Source: Rhineura floridana | Taxonomy: Eukaryota; Chordata; Lepidosauria; Squamata; Rhineuridae | Assembly (NCBI RefSeq): GCF_030035675.1 | Contig: NC_084482.1 | Span: 222,500,943-222,564,942 of the forward strand | DNA: 64,000 bases | Direction of reading: 5' to 3' | Shown here: one piece after another, positions 24,010 to 34,452 of the stretch | How the letters are laid out: each line of letters opens with the position of its first letter | Numbering within the stretch: position 1 is the stretch's first letter | Notes under the pieces: model-generated | The model's database searches: none | The model's input: the letters and a program-made list of their open reading frames with translations, nothing else | Told to the model about the DNA's origin: nothing | Position numbers and translations under genes: made by a program

Positions 24010-24215
24010 TCTGGCTAATAACAATAACATTTATTACCTGTCTTTCACCCAAAGGTCCCGGGGGCTGGGTTACAGAAATTTCTAAATGACATTAAAAACC
24101 ATTAAAAACAAACTAAAATAAAACTATGGCGGGCCTTAAAACATATATCTCAGGTGTCCAAGGCCAGGGTAAAGAGGTGCTTCTTCAGCATTCACCTAAA
24201 ACAATGATGTCAATT
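24010..24215 (-). mobile_element. LINE 3' UTR fragment
   Basis: The sequence aataacaataacatttattacc, then aaaggtcccgggggctgggtt and an A-rich run, followed by gggtaaagaggtgcttcttc, is laid out like the 3' end of an L2/CR1-type LINE in minus orientation. It is diverged. Confidence 0.5.
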
Positions 24216-24756
24216 TTTTTTGCCTTGCGGAACTTGCTTATGTAATACTGACTCTCTCAACGGTAGTCACTGTTACACTTTTGCACTTATGCTCACAAAA
24301 CAAATAAGCATCATGGAAAGACTTTTGGAGGGGGGGCAAGGAAAGTGACAGGGAAATACCTTAAAAATGTGGGGAAGACGTACAACCTCCGTGCGAGCAA
24401 ATCGGGTTCATGCTCATTGCTGTATAACCTCCCTTTAAACAAATTGGAAAGGATGCTCAATAAAGTGTGGACATTGCATAACCCTCTGTGCAATCCAGAT
24501 GAATGCTCAATAAACAGGTTCTCAGGACGGGCCCAAGGTCTGTTCTGAATGAGCGGGCATTTGTTGGGGCCCAAGTGGGATTGCCTGCTCCTCAAAATAA
24601 CTTTGCCCATGCCCAGTAGTACCTACATTCCTCCAGATTTGCACCCCAAAACACAGAAGGGTCCAACTGGATGGTTGTTGTGGTGGCCTCTTGTGTCCTG
24701 CTTCTTGGAGACCCTCCTTCCTCCTCCTCCCTCCCTTGCAGACTCTTATCAGTCTC

Positions 24757-24942
24757 CTCCCAGGCCAGTAGACCATTGTGCTCCACATGGCACTGGTAGA
24801 GGTCCCTATCTTTGGAGTCAGCCTTAGTCCTAAGCCAGGTGTTGCAGATCCTGTCTGGGTTGGAGATGACACTCCCATAGAGGGTCCCCTGCAGCCAGAC
24901 TTCCCTGTCCTTCCACCAGATGGCACCAATCTCCTTGGGGTA
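24757..24942 (-). pseudogene. MHC class I alpha-3 (Ig-like C1) domain remnant
   Basis: A minus-strand frame reads SYPKEIGAIWWKDREVW, then NPDRICNTWL and KDRDLYQCHVEHNGLLAWE. This is the pattern of the second half of an MHC class I alpha-3 exon: FYPKEI, the strand with WLKDRE, and the second disulphide Cys in YxCxVEH. The first Cys strand is missing because homology stops at the SYPKEI point. The expected splice donor after LAWE is not intact. No alpha-1, alpha-2 or membrane exon is seen nearby. It is therefore an isolated exon fragment. An MHC-like relative (class I-like, or a class II beta-2 domain) is possible. Confidence 0.75.
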
Positions 24943-25075
24943 GGAAGGGGGAGGAGGGTCTGGTTCTGCCTGAACTGAGCTGGAGACTGAACTGGACTGA
25001 CATGTCAATTATTAACCAGCCAAAAATAGTGTGCACATGTGAAATATTAGAACTGGACCACAGGCTGTCTGAGAG

Positions 25076-25440
25076 CCGGGGTGGTGTAGTGGTTAAGATG
25101 TTGGACTATGACCTGGGAGACCAGTCCTCATTTAACGACATGTGTATGTGTGTGTGTGTGTGAGAGAGAGAGAGATTCACAAATCAATAGCATTACCCTT
25201 TTGAAAACACAACTAGCTCAGAGGATCATTCTAGTATTATGCGGAGCATTTACTGCTATAACCTGGGAGTCCAGGTTTTGAATCCCCACACAGCTACGAA
25301 GCTCACTGGGTGACCTTGGGCTAGTCACTGCCTCTCAGCCTCAGAGGGAGGCAATGGTAACCCCCCTCTGAATACCGCTTACCATGAAAACCCCATTCAT
25401 AGGGTCGCCATAAGTTGGGATCGACTTGAAGGCAGTAATT
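25076..25440 (+). mobile_element. Squamate SINE, interrupted
   Basis: The head gtggtgtagtggttaag and the later body gaccttgggctagtcactgc with the tail ataagttgggatcgacttga form one SINE. About 130 bases of another repeat containing a (TG)n(AG)n tract (25127-25255) separate head and body. A partial copy of the same SINE body is at 53428-53560. Confidence 0.7.
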
Positions 25441-26335
25441 TACATTTACAGGCTGTCCAAGTGAACTGTCAAAATCTTCCACCTAAACCCACGGCTGCCC
25501 TTCTCTTCTCCCCACCCCTCCTCCTTGCAATTTCATTTGCAGGTTGCCTAATAATACCCAGTGGACTCTTTATAGGCAAGGAAATGCAAGGAAAGCTGGT
25601 TGAAGAAGATGGGCCCAGGAGAGAGCCAATGGAATGCCACTGTTGGGGTGGTCAAGATTGGCTTGCTGACCTCGGGAAGAGGTGTATTGACTCAGGTTAA
25701 TGAATAATAAGGAAGGCTCCAGATTCCAGTTTTGCCCAGAAATAATCCTTTTAACTAAACAATAGTCCTTGCCAGTCGCATTCCTGACTTTGAGTCTTCC
25801 TATATGTCTTCAGGAAAGATATAGCTACACATATTTCTATTGCTTGCTTGTTCCTCTGGTGTGAAACTATGCAATTTTGGAAGTGATAAGGGACAGGGTT
25901 TCTCTTATGCTCTCTAGTTCTAAGAAATGAATGATAATTATATTCAATTAGAAGCTGCTCACATTTTTACTGTAATTAAATGCCATGTTTTCTCTTTCAA
26001 TAAACCAGCATTTATTTTATCTTTCTGTGTGCCTTCTTGGGTTGTGCGTGCATTCACACACACATAAGAGTAATGTGTGGGTTTTAATACCAGCGAAAGA
26101 TCCTGCTATGCTTTCAGGGTGCAGTTTGGGGCCTGTAGTGGATATAGACACTAGGGATGGGTGAGAATTTCAATTCAGTTTGCATTTCAAGCAGAATTTA
26201 TCAAATTCACAAACAATATGAGAACGGAAACACAGCCATCCTTTGAAATTCACATTTATTAGAATTTTGGGATGCAGTTTGCTAACTAAACAACATTTAG
26301 AAAAAATGCATATATTAGGGGAAAGTGTGCATAAA
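25441..26335. other. Intergenic sequence, nothing recognised
   Basis: No gene, domain or repeat could be identified. Short frames are unsupported. Confidence 0.5.
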
Positions 26336-26337
26336 AA

Positions 26338-26545
26338 TGAATGTCGTTGTTATGTGCCTTCAAGTCGATTATGACTTCTGGCGACCGTATGAATCAGTGA
26401 CCTCCAATAGCATCTGTCGTGAACCACCCTGTTCAGATCTTGTAAGTTCAGGTCTGCGGCTTCCTTTAGGGAATCAATCCATCTCTTGTTTGGCCTTCCT
26501 CATTTTCTACTCCCTTCTGGTTTCCCCAGCATTATTATCTTAGGC
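26338..26545 (+). mobile_element. Interspersed repeat related to the SINE tail
   Basis: It begins with gttatgtgccttcaagtcga and gcgaccgtatgaatcagtga, a sequence widespread in reptile genomes. The first part resembles, in inverted sense, the ataagttgg/gacttgaaggc tail of the SINE at 25076-25440. I cannot assign the family with certainty. Confidence 0.55.
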
Positions 26546-26551
26546 TTAGAT

Positions 26552-26905
26552 CTGACTCATATCAGCCCACCTGGGTACTCGGTAATACATCAGCCAAGAC
26601 CGGAGGGGTGGGGGAGGGTGTTGCTGTAATGCATAGGAGTTCACTCCCTATCACTTTGAAACCACAGTCTCTTGCAGAGGGCCTAGAGGGCCTGCCTCTG
26701 GTGTTGAGCCAAAGAGACAGATTAGAGATCCTGTTGGTGAACAGCCCACCCTGCTGCTCAACAGCCTCCCTGACTGCACTGGCTGAGGTTGCCTCGGGTG
26801 TGGTGTTGGAGGAACTCAGGTTTTGGGTGACCTCAACATCCATGCTGAGGTCCCCTCAGGTCCGGCTCAGGAGTTCATGGCTTTCATGTTGTACCCTCGA
26901 GGATG
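26552..26905 (+). mobile_element. L2-like LINE endonuclease fragment
   Basis: Plus-strand reading with frame changes gives DLTHISPPGYSVIHQPRPEG near the start and VLGDLNIHAEVPSGPAQEFM near the end. These are the typical apurinic-type endonuclease motifs of L2/CR1-group LINEs (the LGDFN block). Several stops and shifts show that it is dead. Confidence 0.75.
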
Positions 26906-27659
26906 GAAACTGAGGAGTCCTACTGCTAAACATGTACAGGAAACGTTCATGAGGCATGAAAAGTTTGCCAAGAGTTATATCTCACATAATTCCTGCAGAT
27001 AGTGATGCAAAGCAAAGGCTTTCTAAAGCTCATAGCATGCAAATGAATGGTGGATCAGAGCAGGAGTTCAATAGTTTCACCAGCGTCCTCAGATGGCAGA
27101 AACAGACTCCTGATCCCAGAAGGAAAAATCACCTCGGTGATGAGATAGTTATTCAGAAGAAATACCTGCCGTCACAATTCCTGGCATTAGTATTGCTTCA
27201 GAAAGACCATTTCTGTAGAAAGACTATTCACCAATAGAAAATGTCACTTGCTGCTGCCTTTTCCTGGTGCCTCCTCCCTTACAGGAATAATTCAATGTTT
27301 CCTTAACTTCGTCGCTCGATGGCTGAAATGGCTTTTGTGTAGGAAGGAATACATGTTGCCCCAATACATTCTAGCGTGTCCATTTCACCCTTTGAAGTTC
27401 TGATTTTAGCATGGCTTGGGTCCTACTAAGCTTTCCAATTAAAAAATTAAATCGAATAGAACATTTGATGGAAAGAACACCAAAACAAAGAAATGGCTGC
27501 GGTTTCCATGACAGAATACACAGAGAAGGACCATGTGAATGTCCTTTGCAAATAGTTCCAAAAACTTTAGCCCATGGGAAAATTTAACATAGACCCAAAT
27601 TTTACTTTTTCATCATCTGCCTTGAAGATGCATCTTGAAAGCCTAGTCCCAATTATAAA
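26906..27659. other. Intergenic sequence, nothing recognised
   Basis: No domain-bearing frame. It may include decayed internal LINE sequence between the endonuclease piece and the LINE 3' end at 27660. Confidence 0.4.
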
Positions 27660-28262
27660 CTCTCTTTTACATTGCTGAGGCTTGGAGGTTACCTTGCTTG
27701 TGACACCTCATATGACATCATGAAGTTCATGGTTCTGGTTTGGGTCTACAAATCCCTATACAGCTTGGGACCAGGATACTTCTTACCCCTTATTTACCCA
27801 GATTGTCTGACCCCTTATTTACCCAGTTGATCACTGTGCTCTACAGGTGAGGGCTTCCTGCAGATATCATCTTATCAGGAGGACTCTTCCGCACAACAAG
27901 TAAAGCAAACCTTTAGTGTGGGGGCACCTACCCTGTGGAATTCCATCCCCTGAAATATTAGACAGGAACCATCTCTGTTATCTTTTTCATACATACTGAA
28001 CACCTTCCTCTTTCAACAAGCCTTTTATATAGAGACCTTATCCCAGTCTGTGTCTGTGTTGGAATTGCTTTTTAAGACATTATTAAATCTTTTTTAAAAA
28101 AGATGTTTTTAGAGATGTTTTGGTTTAATATGTATTTAAAGATGTTTTGTTTTAATATATTTTAAAGTTTGTTTTTTAAATGTTTAGAGTGTTTTTAGTG
28201 TTTTGTTTGCCACTCTGGGCTCCTTCTGACAGGAAGGGCGAGATATAAAGTCAATAAATAAA
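27660..28262 (+). mobile_element. L2-like LINE, C-terminus and 3' end
   Basis: A decayed C-terminal coding part (LVWVYKSLYSLGPGYF-like, then a region ending tttcaacaagcctttta) is followed by the 3' UTR and the ggatataaa-like tail with aataaataaa. It pairs as an inverted repeat with the next element. Confidence 0.75.
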
Positions 28263-28269
28263 TTGAAAA

Positions 28270-28660
28270 TCATAAATAAAATTATTTCTTATTTATGTAT
28301 TTGATTTATATCCCACCCTTCCTCCCCACAAGAGCCCAGGGCAGCAAACAAAAGCACTAAAAACACTTTAAAACATCATAAAAACAGACTGTAAAACACA
28401 TTAAAACAAAAGAACTTTAAAAACATTTTTTAAAAATCTTTCAAAATATATTTTTCTTAAAAAAGATTGATTTGTTAAAAAAAAAAGGTTTAAAAACATA
28501 TTAAAAAGAAATTCCAACACAGATGCAGACTGGGATAAGGTCTCTACTTAAAAGGCTTGTTGAAAGAGGAAGGTCTTCAATAGGCACCAAAACGATAAAC
28601 AGAGATAGCGTCTGTCCAATATTTAAGGGGAGGGAATTCCACAGGGTAGGTGCTGCCACA
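28270..28660 (-). mobile_element. L2-like LINE 3' end, inverted relative to its neighbour
   Basis: It starts with the reversed tail (ttatttatgtatttgattta) and cccagggcagcaaacaaaag. It continues through attccaacacagatgcagac and ggcttgttgaaagaggaagg, the reverse complement of the element ending at 28262. Confidence 0.8.
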
Positions 28661-29045
28661 CTCACCAATTAATCACCAGTTATGATGTCCTTTATTCATC
28701 CAACTCCATGCTAACCCCTGGTGGCCAGTTTTGACTGCAGAACAGATTAAGTCCAATGCTCACTATACAACTGGGATTATGGGCATTTAGAAATGATAGA
28801 AAATGGGAAATTATTCCTGAAAAATCCTTGAAGCTCTGGTGCAATTATTATAAAAAGAAAGAAGATCTATAATGGAGTATGTAATTGGGGGGGAGTGGTT
28901 TCACCTCTTTGTCAATTCACACTTGTGCATAGAAATAAAATGAGTGGTCTTACTGAGACTCACACTGTATCACAGATTTCCAGAGATCAAGAAGAGTTAT
29001 TCACTAACAGGTAAAAATCCTTGCAGTTTAAGAACATACCTATGG

Positions 29046-32000
29046 AGGACTTCCTGGTGAGCACCTGTGGTGGGTTGAGGTTCCCTGAATGAGCTCTGTA
29101 TCAGGCAAATTTCAAGTGGTAAATATGCTGTTTAGGAGCATTTCTTTGAACAGCTAAAGATCCTCTCTGGATAAGGAGAGTGCCTGAGATTTACCATAAG
29201 TGTCTCGAAAAGTCTTTGCTTGTAAGAGACCACCGAGGAGTCGGAGGTTGAATGCGAACGGAGCGGAGAACGAGACCTAGGATTACAAACAAGCTTTACC
29301 ACTTCAAAGAGCCTTGTGTTAGGCACAAGATCCGCATACAGCTCACCTTCTTAATCACTTTATTGGGGCTATTTATGTTGGAAGAGAGGTTTATCGAAGG
29401 TCAGTTGAAATTTAAGCCTTGGTGAATTACCTTTTTTTTACATGCTAACAACGAAGAAAAATGGTGGTTATAAGAGACTTTATTTAAATTTAAATGGCAA
29501 GGAGCTTAAAAGGAACTTGGATATAGAAAGCATGTAATGGAAAAGGGGTTTTCATCCTTGAAAACTGAAGACTTTCTGACTCAAAAAGATTGTTTTCTCA
29601 TCTGATAAATCTGCCGTGCTGGTCTGGATGGTGGGAAATATACTATTCATTTTCTTTTACTTTATTCATCTTTGGCAAGGTGTATGATAGGTGGAAAGCT
29701 AACTGTGGTTCTATGATGAAATTGGCATTAGGTAGATAGTTATAAGTTACAAGCTGGAAGAACAAAAAAAGAAGAAGAAGATGAAGTTGGGGAGGCTTGT
29801 CCCTTTAACTTTTCTACATCATGAATATAAGAAAGACAGGCAAGAATGCAGAAAAGACTCCTGAAAGAAGGGGCTCTGTAGATACGCCAGAAAGGTCAAG
29901 CTCTTCAGACTTGGTACAGAAAATGATGGAGGAAATGAGATCTATGAACAGTGATTTACAACAAAATATGGTAAAAATGAGTTTAGATATAAAAGAACAG
30001 ATGAAACAAGAAATGGATAAAATGAATACAGACTTAAGAAAACAAATGAAACAGGATAAGACTATGATTATGAAAAAAGAAGTTAATGAGATTAAAGAAA
30101 CAATAGAAGAACTGGTGGGGGAAGTAAAACAAGTTACTGAGAAAATGGGGGTCTTAGAGAGCAAACCTGAAGTCTGAAATGGAAAAAGATTTAGACAATG
30201 TGGCATTGTCAGAACTCAGAGAAAAAGAACAATTGTTTGAGATTGAGGGCGATTCCTGAGGATTTGGATGAAGATATTAGAGAAAATGTGGTCCAGGTTA
30301 TAGCAAACTTTTTGAAATGGGAGGAAGAAATGACTGAATTGGAGATACATAAAGTCTATAGGATAAACACACGATACGCCAGACTGAGAAGAGTTCCGAG
30401 AGATGTGTTGGTGCACTTTGTCAGGAAAAGGACTAGAGATATTGTTCTACAGCAACATTTTACTGTTAAAATGCAAGAGGTGATAAAGAAATAATTGTGC
30501 TCAAAGAAATTCTCATTAGGATCTTGCGTAAGAGAAAAGACTATATGTTTTTGACAGATAAACTCAAAGAAAGTAATATCCAATTTCGATGGGACAAACT
30601 GGAAGGTGTTATTTTTATATACAAACACCAGCGGTTCAGATTGAATACTGTACAGAAAGCAAGAGAATTTTTGGAAAGATTTAAAGATAATATGGAGAAA
30701 CAACAAATGAAAGATATTGAGTCAGCAGAGACGAAAGTAGGACAGCAACAATTTATCCCTGAAATGGAGGATGATAACTTGGTATTGGGAGATACAGGAA
30801 TAGACACTTTTTAAATTACAAGCTTAATAATGGGTTACAAATACTTAACTTGGAATATTAATGGAGCCAATGCTCCACAAAAGAGGAAAAAATATTTCAT
30901 TATCTGAAAAAGTTAAAATTGGATGTAATTTGTTTATAGGAAACTCATATCAGGAAAAAGGATACAAAGTATCTGATTTATAAGAGTTTAGGGGGAGAGT
31001 TTGTTTCTGCAGGATTGAAGAAAACAAATGGAGTTGTCCTGTATATAAATTCTGTATTATGTTCATAGTTGATATTAACTGATGAACAGGGTAGATATAT
31101 AGGAGTGGAAATAACTATACAAGGTCTTAAGACTTTAATTTTGGGTATTTATGTACCAAATGTCAACAAAACAAGATTTTATAAAGGACTTATGGATAAG
31201 TTGATAGAGCTCTCATATGAGAATTGGTGTATTATGGGAGATTGGAATGGTGTGGTATCTCCCAAAGAGATAGAAAGTCTGGAAGAAAAATTAAAGTGGC
31301 GCAGGGTAAGTTGCCAAAGATCTGTTTTGATTTGCTGGACAACTTAGATTTATTGGATGTATGGAGACACATTAATGGGGATTTAAAAGAATATACGTAT
31401 TTCTCTGAGAGACACAGAACTTTCTCAAGAATTGATATGATTTGGCTGTCAAAATCTGCAGTGACCAAGGTTTTTAAGGTAGAGATATTACCAAAAACGT
31501 TTTCGGACCATAACCCTGTGATCTTAATCTTTTTTTTAAAAAAGAGGTACGTTTTGATGGAGGTTGAATGAGACTCTAATGCAGAAAGAAAAGGTGATTG
31601 CAGACTGTAAAAAGAATTTAAAAGAATTTTTTGAAAAGAATTTGAATAAAGGAACGGGTATTACAATGGTTTGGGATGCTAGTAAAGCTTTTATGAGGGG
31701 ATACCTTATTCAGTATAACTCTGTATTAAAAAAGAAAAAAACAAGAGAAAACACAATTAATTTTGGATGAGATAAACAGGAATGAAGATGAATTAATGAA
31801 AACTCCTGCAAAGATATCTATAATAAACCAAATTAAGATGTTACAAAAACAGTTATCAATGTTGACAGTGAGGGAAATTGAGACGAAGATGAATTATGTC
31901 AAACAAAGAAGCGTTGACTTTGCAAATAAACCAGGAAAGTGGTTGGCATATAAATTAAGAAAAGAGAGAAAGAAAAAATTGATATTAAAAATTCAAGAAG

Positions 32001-33688
32001 GGAATGAGGTACCTGGGTGTTACTATTACAAAGACGAACCATATGTTATTTCAAAATAACTATGTTAAGATATGGACAGAAATTAAGAAAGATATGATGA
32101 GATGGGATAAATTACAGTTGTCATTATTGGGAAGAATCTCTGTGATAAAAATGAATGTATTGCCTAGAATGATGTTTCTATTTCAAACAATACCTGTGAT
32201 AGGAAATGATCTACCTTTCAAACAATGGCAAAAAGATATTTCTAAGTTTGTATGGCAAGGGAAAAAAACAAGAATTAAATTAAAATTACTATAGGATGTA
32301 AAAGAAAGAGGGGGATTGGGATTGCCAAATTTGAAATTGTATTTTGCTGCCTGTTGTTTAGTTTGGGCGAAGGAACGGATCCTGTTGAGAAATAAAAGGT
32401 TATTGGAGTTAGAAAGGCATGACCTGAGGTTTGGACGGCATGGTTATTTGTGGTATGATAAAGTTAAAGTTAATGTAGATTTTAAAAATCACTTTATAAG
32501 AGGTGCTCTGTTGAGAATATGGCATAAATATAAACCAAGGCTATGCACTAAAACGCCAGTATGGATCTCAGTGCAGGAAGCTTTTTATAGAAATGAAATT
32601 TTAGGAAAAGAAAGATGGCTAACTTATCAAGATCTTTTGGAAAAGGAACAAGGCGAATACAAAATGAAATCGAGGGAACAGCTGGCAGCAGAGGGTTATA
32701 GTTTTTATTGATTTTCTTATTTACAGTTGATGGAAAGATTTAAAATTGATAAAAAATCTTTGATTTTGAACAAGGTAAATCTGAGTTTGAAATGAGTTTG
32801 TGTACAAATGATGAACATGTAATTGCCAAAATGTATAAACTTTTGCTAAAAATTGAAATGGAAGAAGAAAAAGTTAAAGACTGTATGGTAAAATGGGCTA
32901 AGAACTTTGGATATAACATACAAATGGACCAATGGGAAAATATGTGGGCGAAAGGGCTGAAATTTACATTGTGCCATAATCTTAAAGAACACTTATATAA
33001 AATGATGTGTCGTTGGTATATGACACCAGAGACACTGTCAAGAATATACAATACTGTTCATAACGAGTGTTGGAAATGTAAGCAACAGGAAGGGACTTTC
33101 TACCATATATGGTGGACATGTAAACAAGCAAAAACGTTTTGGAGTCAAATATATAAATTAATGCAGAGAATTTTAAAGGTTAATATTCAATTTAAACCAG
33201 AACTCTTTTTGTTGGGCTTGATGGACATACAATCGGAAAGGAATCATGGAAGAGTGATTCAATATATGGTTACTGCAGCGAGATTACTATATGCACACAG
33301 ATGGAAGGATACAACACTACCAACAATTGAAGAATGGCTACTAAAACTAATGGACTTGGCAGAAATGGATAAGCTGACGTGTCTATTGAGAGAAAAAACA
33401 ACAGTCACATTTCTCAAGGATTGGGATCCCTTTTTGAGCTTTTTGCGAGCCACAGAAAATGAATTGGTGATATTGGGATTTGATGATTAACTAGATTATT
33501 TAATTGAGAAAAAAGGAGATTATGTAATTTATGAGTGAACAAGGTATCTTTAGATGTATCTGTTATAGCTGATCCAAGATAAATTGGAAGTCACCTGTTT
33601 TTGCATTTTTTTCTCTTTATCTTTCTTTTGTATTTCATTTGTATTTTATTTTTAAAAATAATAAATAAAAAAATATACTGGAAAAAAA
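29046..33688 (+). mobile_element. L1 LINE, nearly full length, with target-site duplications and an internal RT deletion
   Basis: The element is flanked by aacatacctatgg (29033-29045) and aacatacctctgg (33689-33701). The 5' UTR is 29046-29820. ORF1 (29821 to about 30814) has a coiled coil rich in Met, Lys and Glu, an RRM-like part (LRLRAIPEDLDEDI) and a C-terminal domain; its frame changes twice. ORF2 starts at 30830 (MGYKYLTWNINGANAP) with the endonuclease (IMGDWNGV, SDHNPVI). Near 32010 the text jumps from the pre-RT linker to RYLGVTITK, so fingers, palm and the catalytic YADD are missing (about 1.2 kb). The C-terminal Cys/His segment ends at 33490. The 3' UTR ends with aataaataaa. The element cannot move by itself. 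Confidence 0.93.
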
Positions 33689-33701
33689 AACATACCTCTG
33701 G

Positions 33702-34452
33702 ACAACAGATATTTCTACCAAACTTTAAAAAGCAGGGAAATGGGACAGCTATAGTGAATGCACCAGGGGAGTAGGAGACCTGAACTCCTCTTTGAGATAT
33801 TGGACTGCCCTACAAATTTGTAAAAATGCAAACACAATTTGGGTTGGTCTTTCACAGTCCAATCCACTTCCTGTGTAGCTTGGAAGAATTTGGTAACATG
33901 TGCCTCTGAGCATATGGTGGATACTATGTGCTGTACTTGATGACCTTTTGGACACAGCAAAATGGCCAGTTTGCACTCTTAAACGGCCAGTTTTGGCTGA
34001 CTGAAATCACATATCCACACCTCCAGTAGACAAAAGTTATTTCCAGATGGTTGGGGGCCTCATAGAACTGACTTTGCACACTTTTCGGAGTATTGCACTT
34101 TTTCTGTGCTTCTTGCCATATTCCATCTACCCTACTGGGCATGACATTGACATGTGAACAAGGAACAGTAAAGGATAATACATATAAGAAGCCATTTTAT
34201 TCCCCCCTCCAATTAGTTTTTTATATTTGTCAGTTGGATGATTTGTGCTACCGTGCATTTCCAGAGTGCTTTCCCAAGTTATCTCATATTTAAAAAATAA
34301 CTCATTCAGGATGCATTTTAGTCTGGAAATATGTGTCGGGAACCAGAAAAGTAGCCACAGATACAGTTTCTCCTGCAGAATAATTTCACACAATCTGAAA
34401 CACCAGAAATGTTGCAATTTGTGCTTCCTATGCGGAATAAAATTCATAACAA
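33702..34452. other. 3' flank of V2R gene B; nothing recognised
   Basis: Nearly identical to 902-1662. It is bounded by the L1 target-site duplication and the V2R stop codon. Confidence 0.5.
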
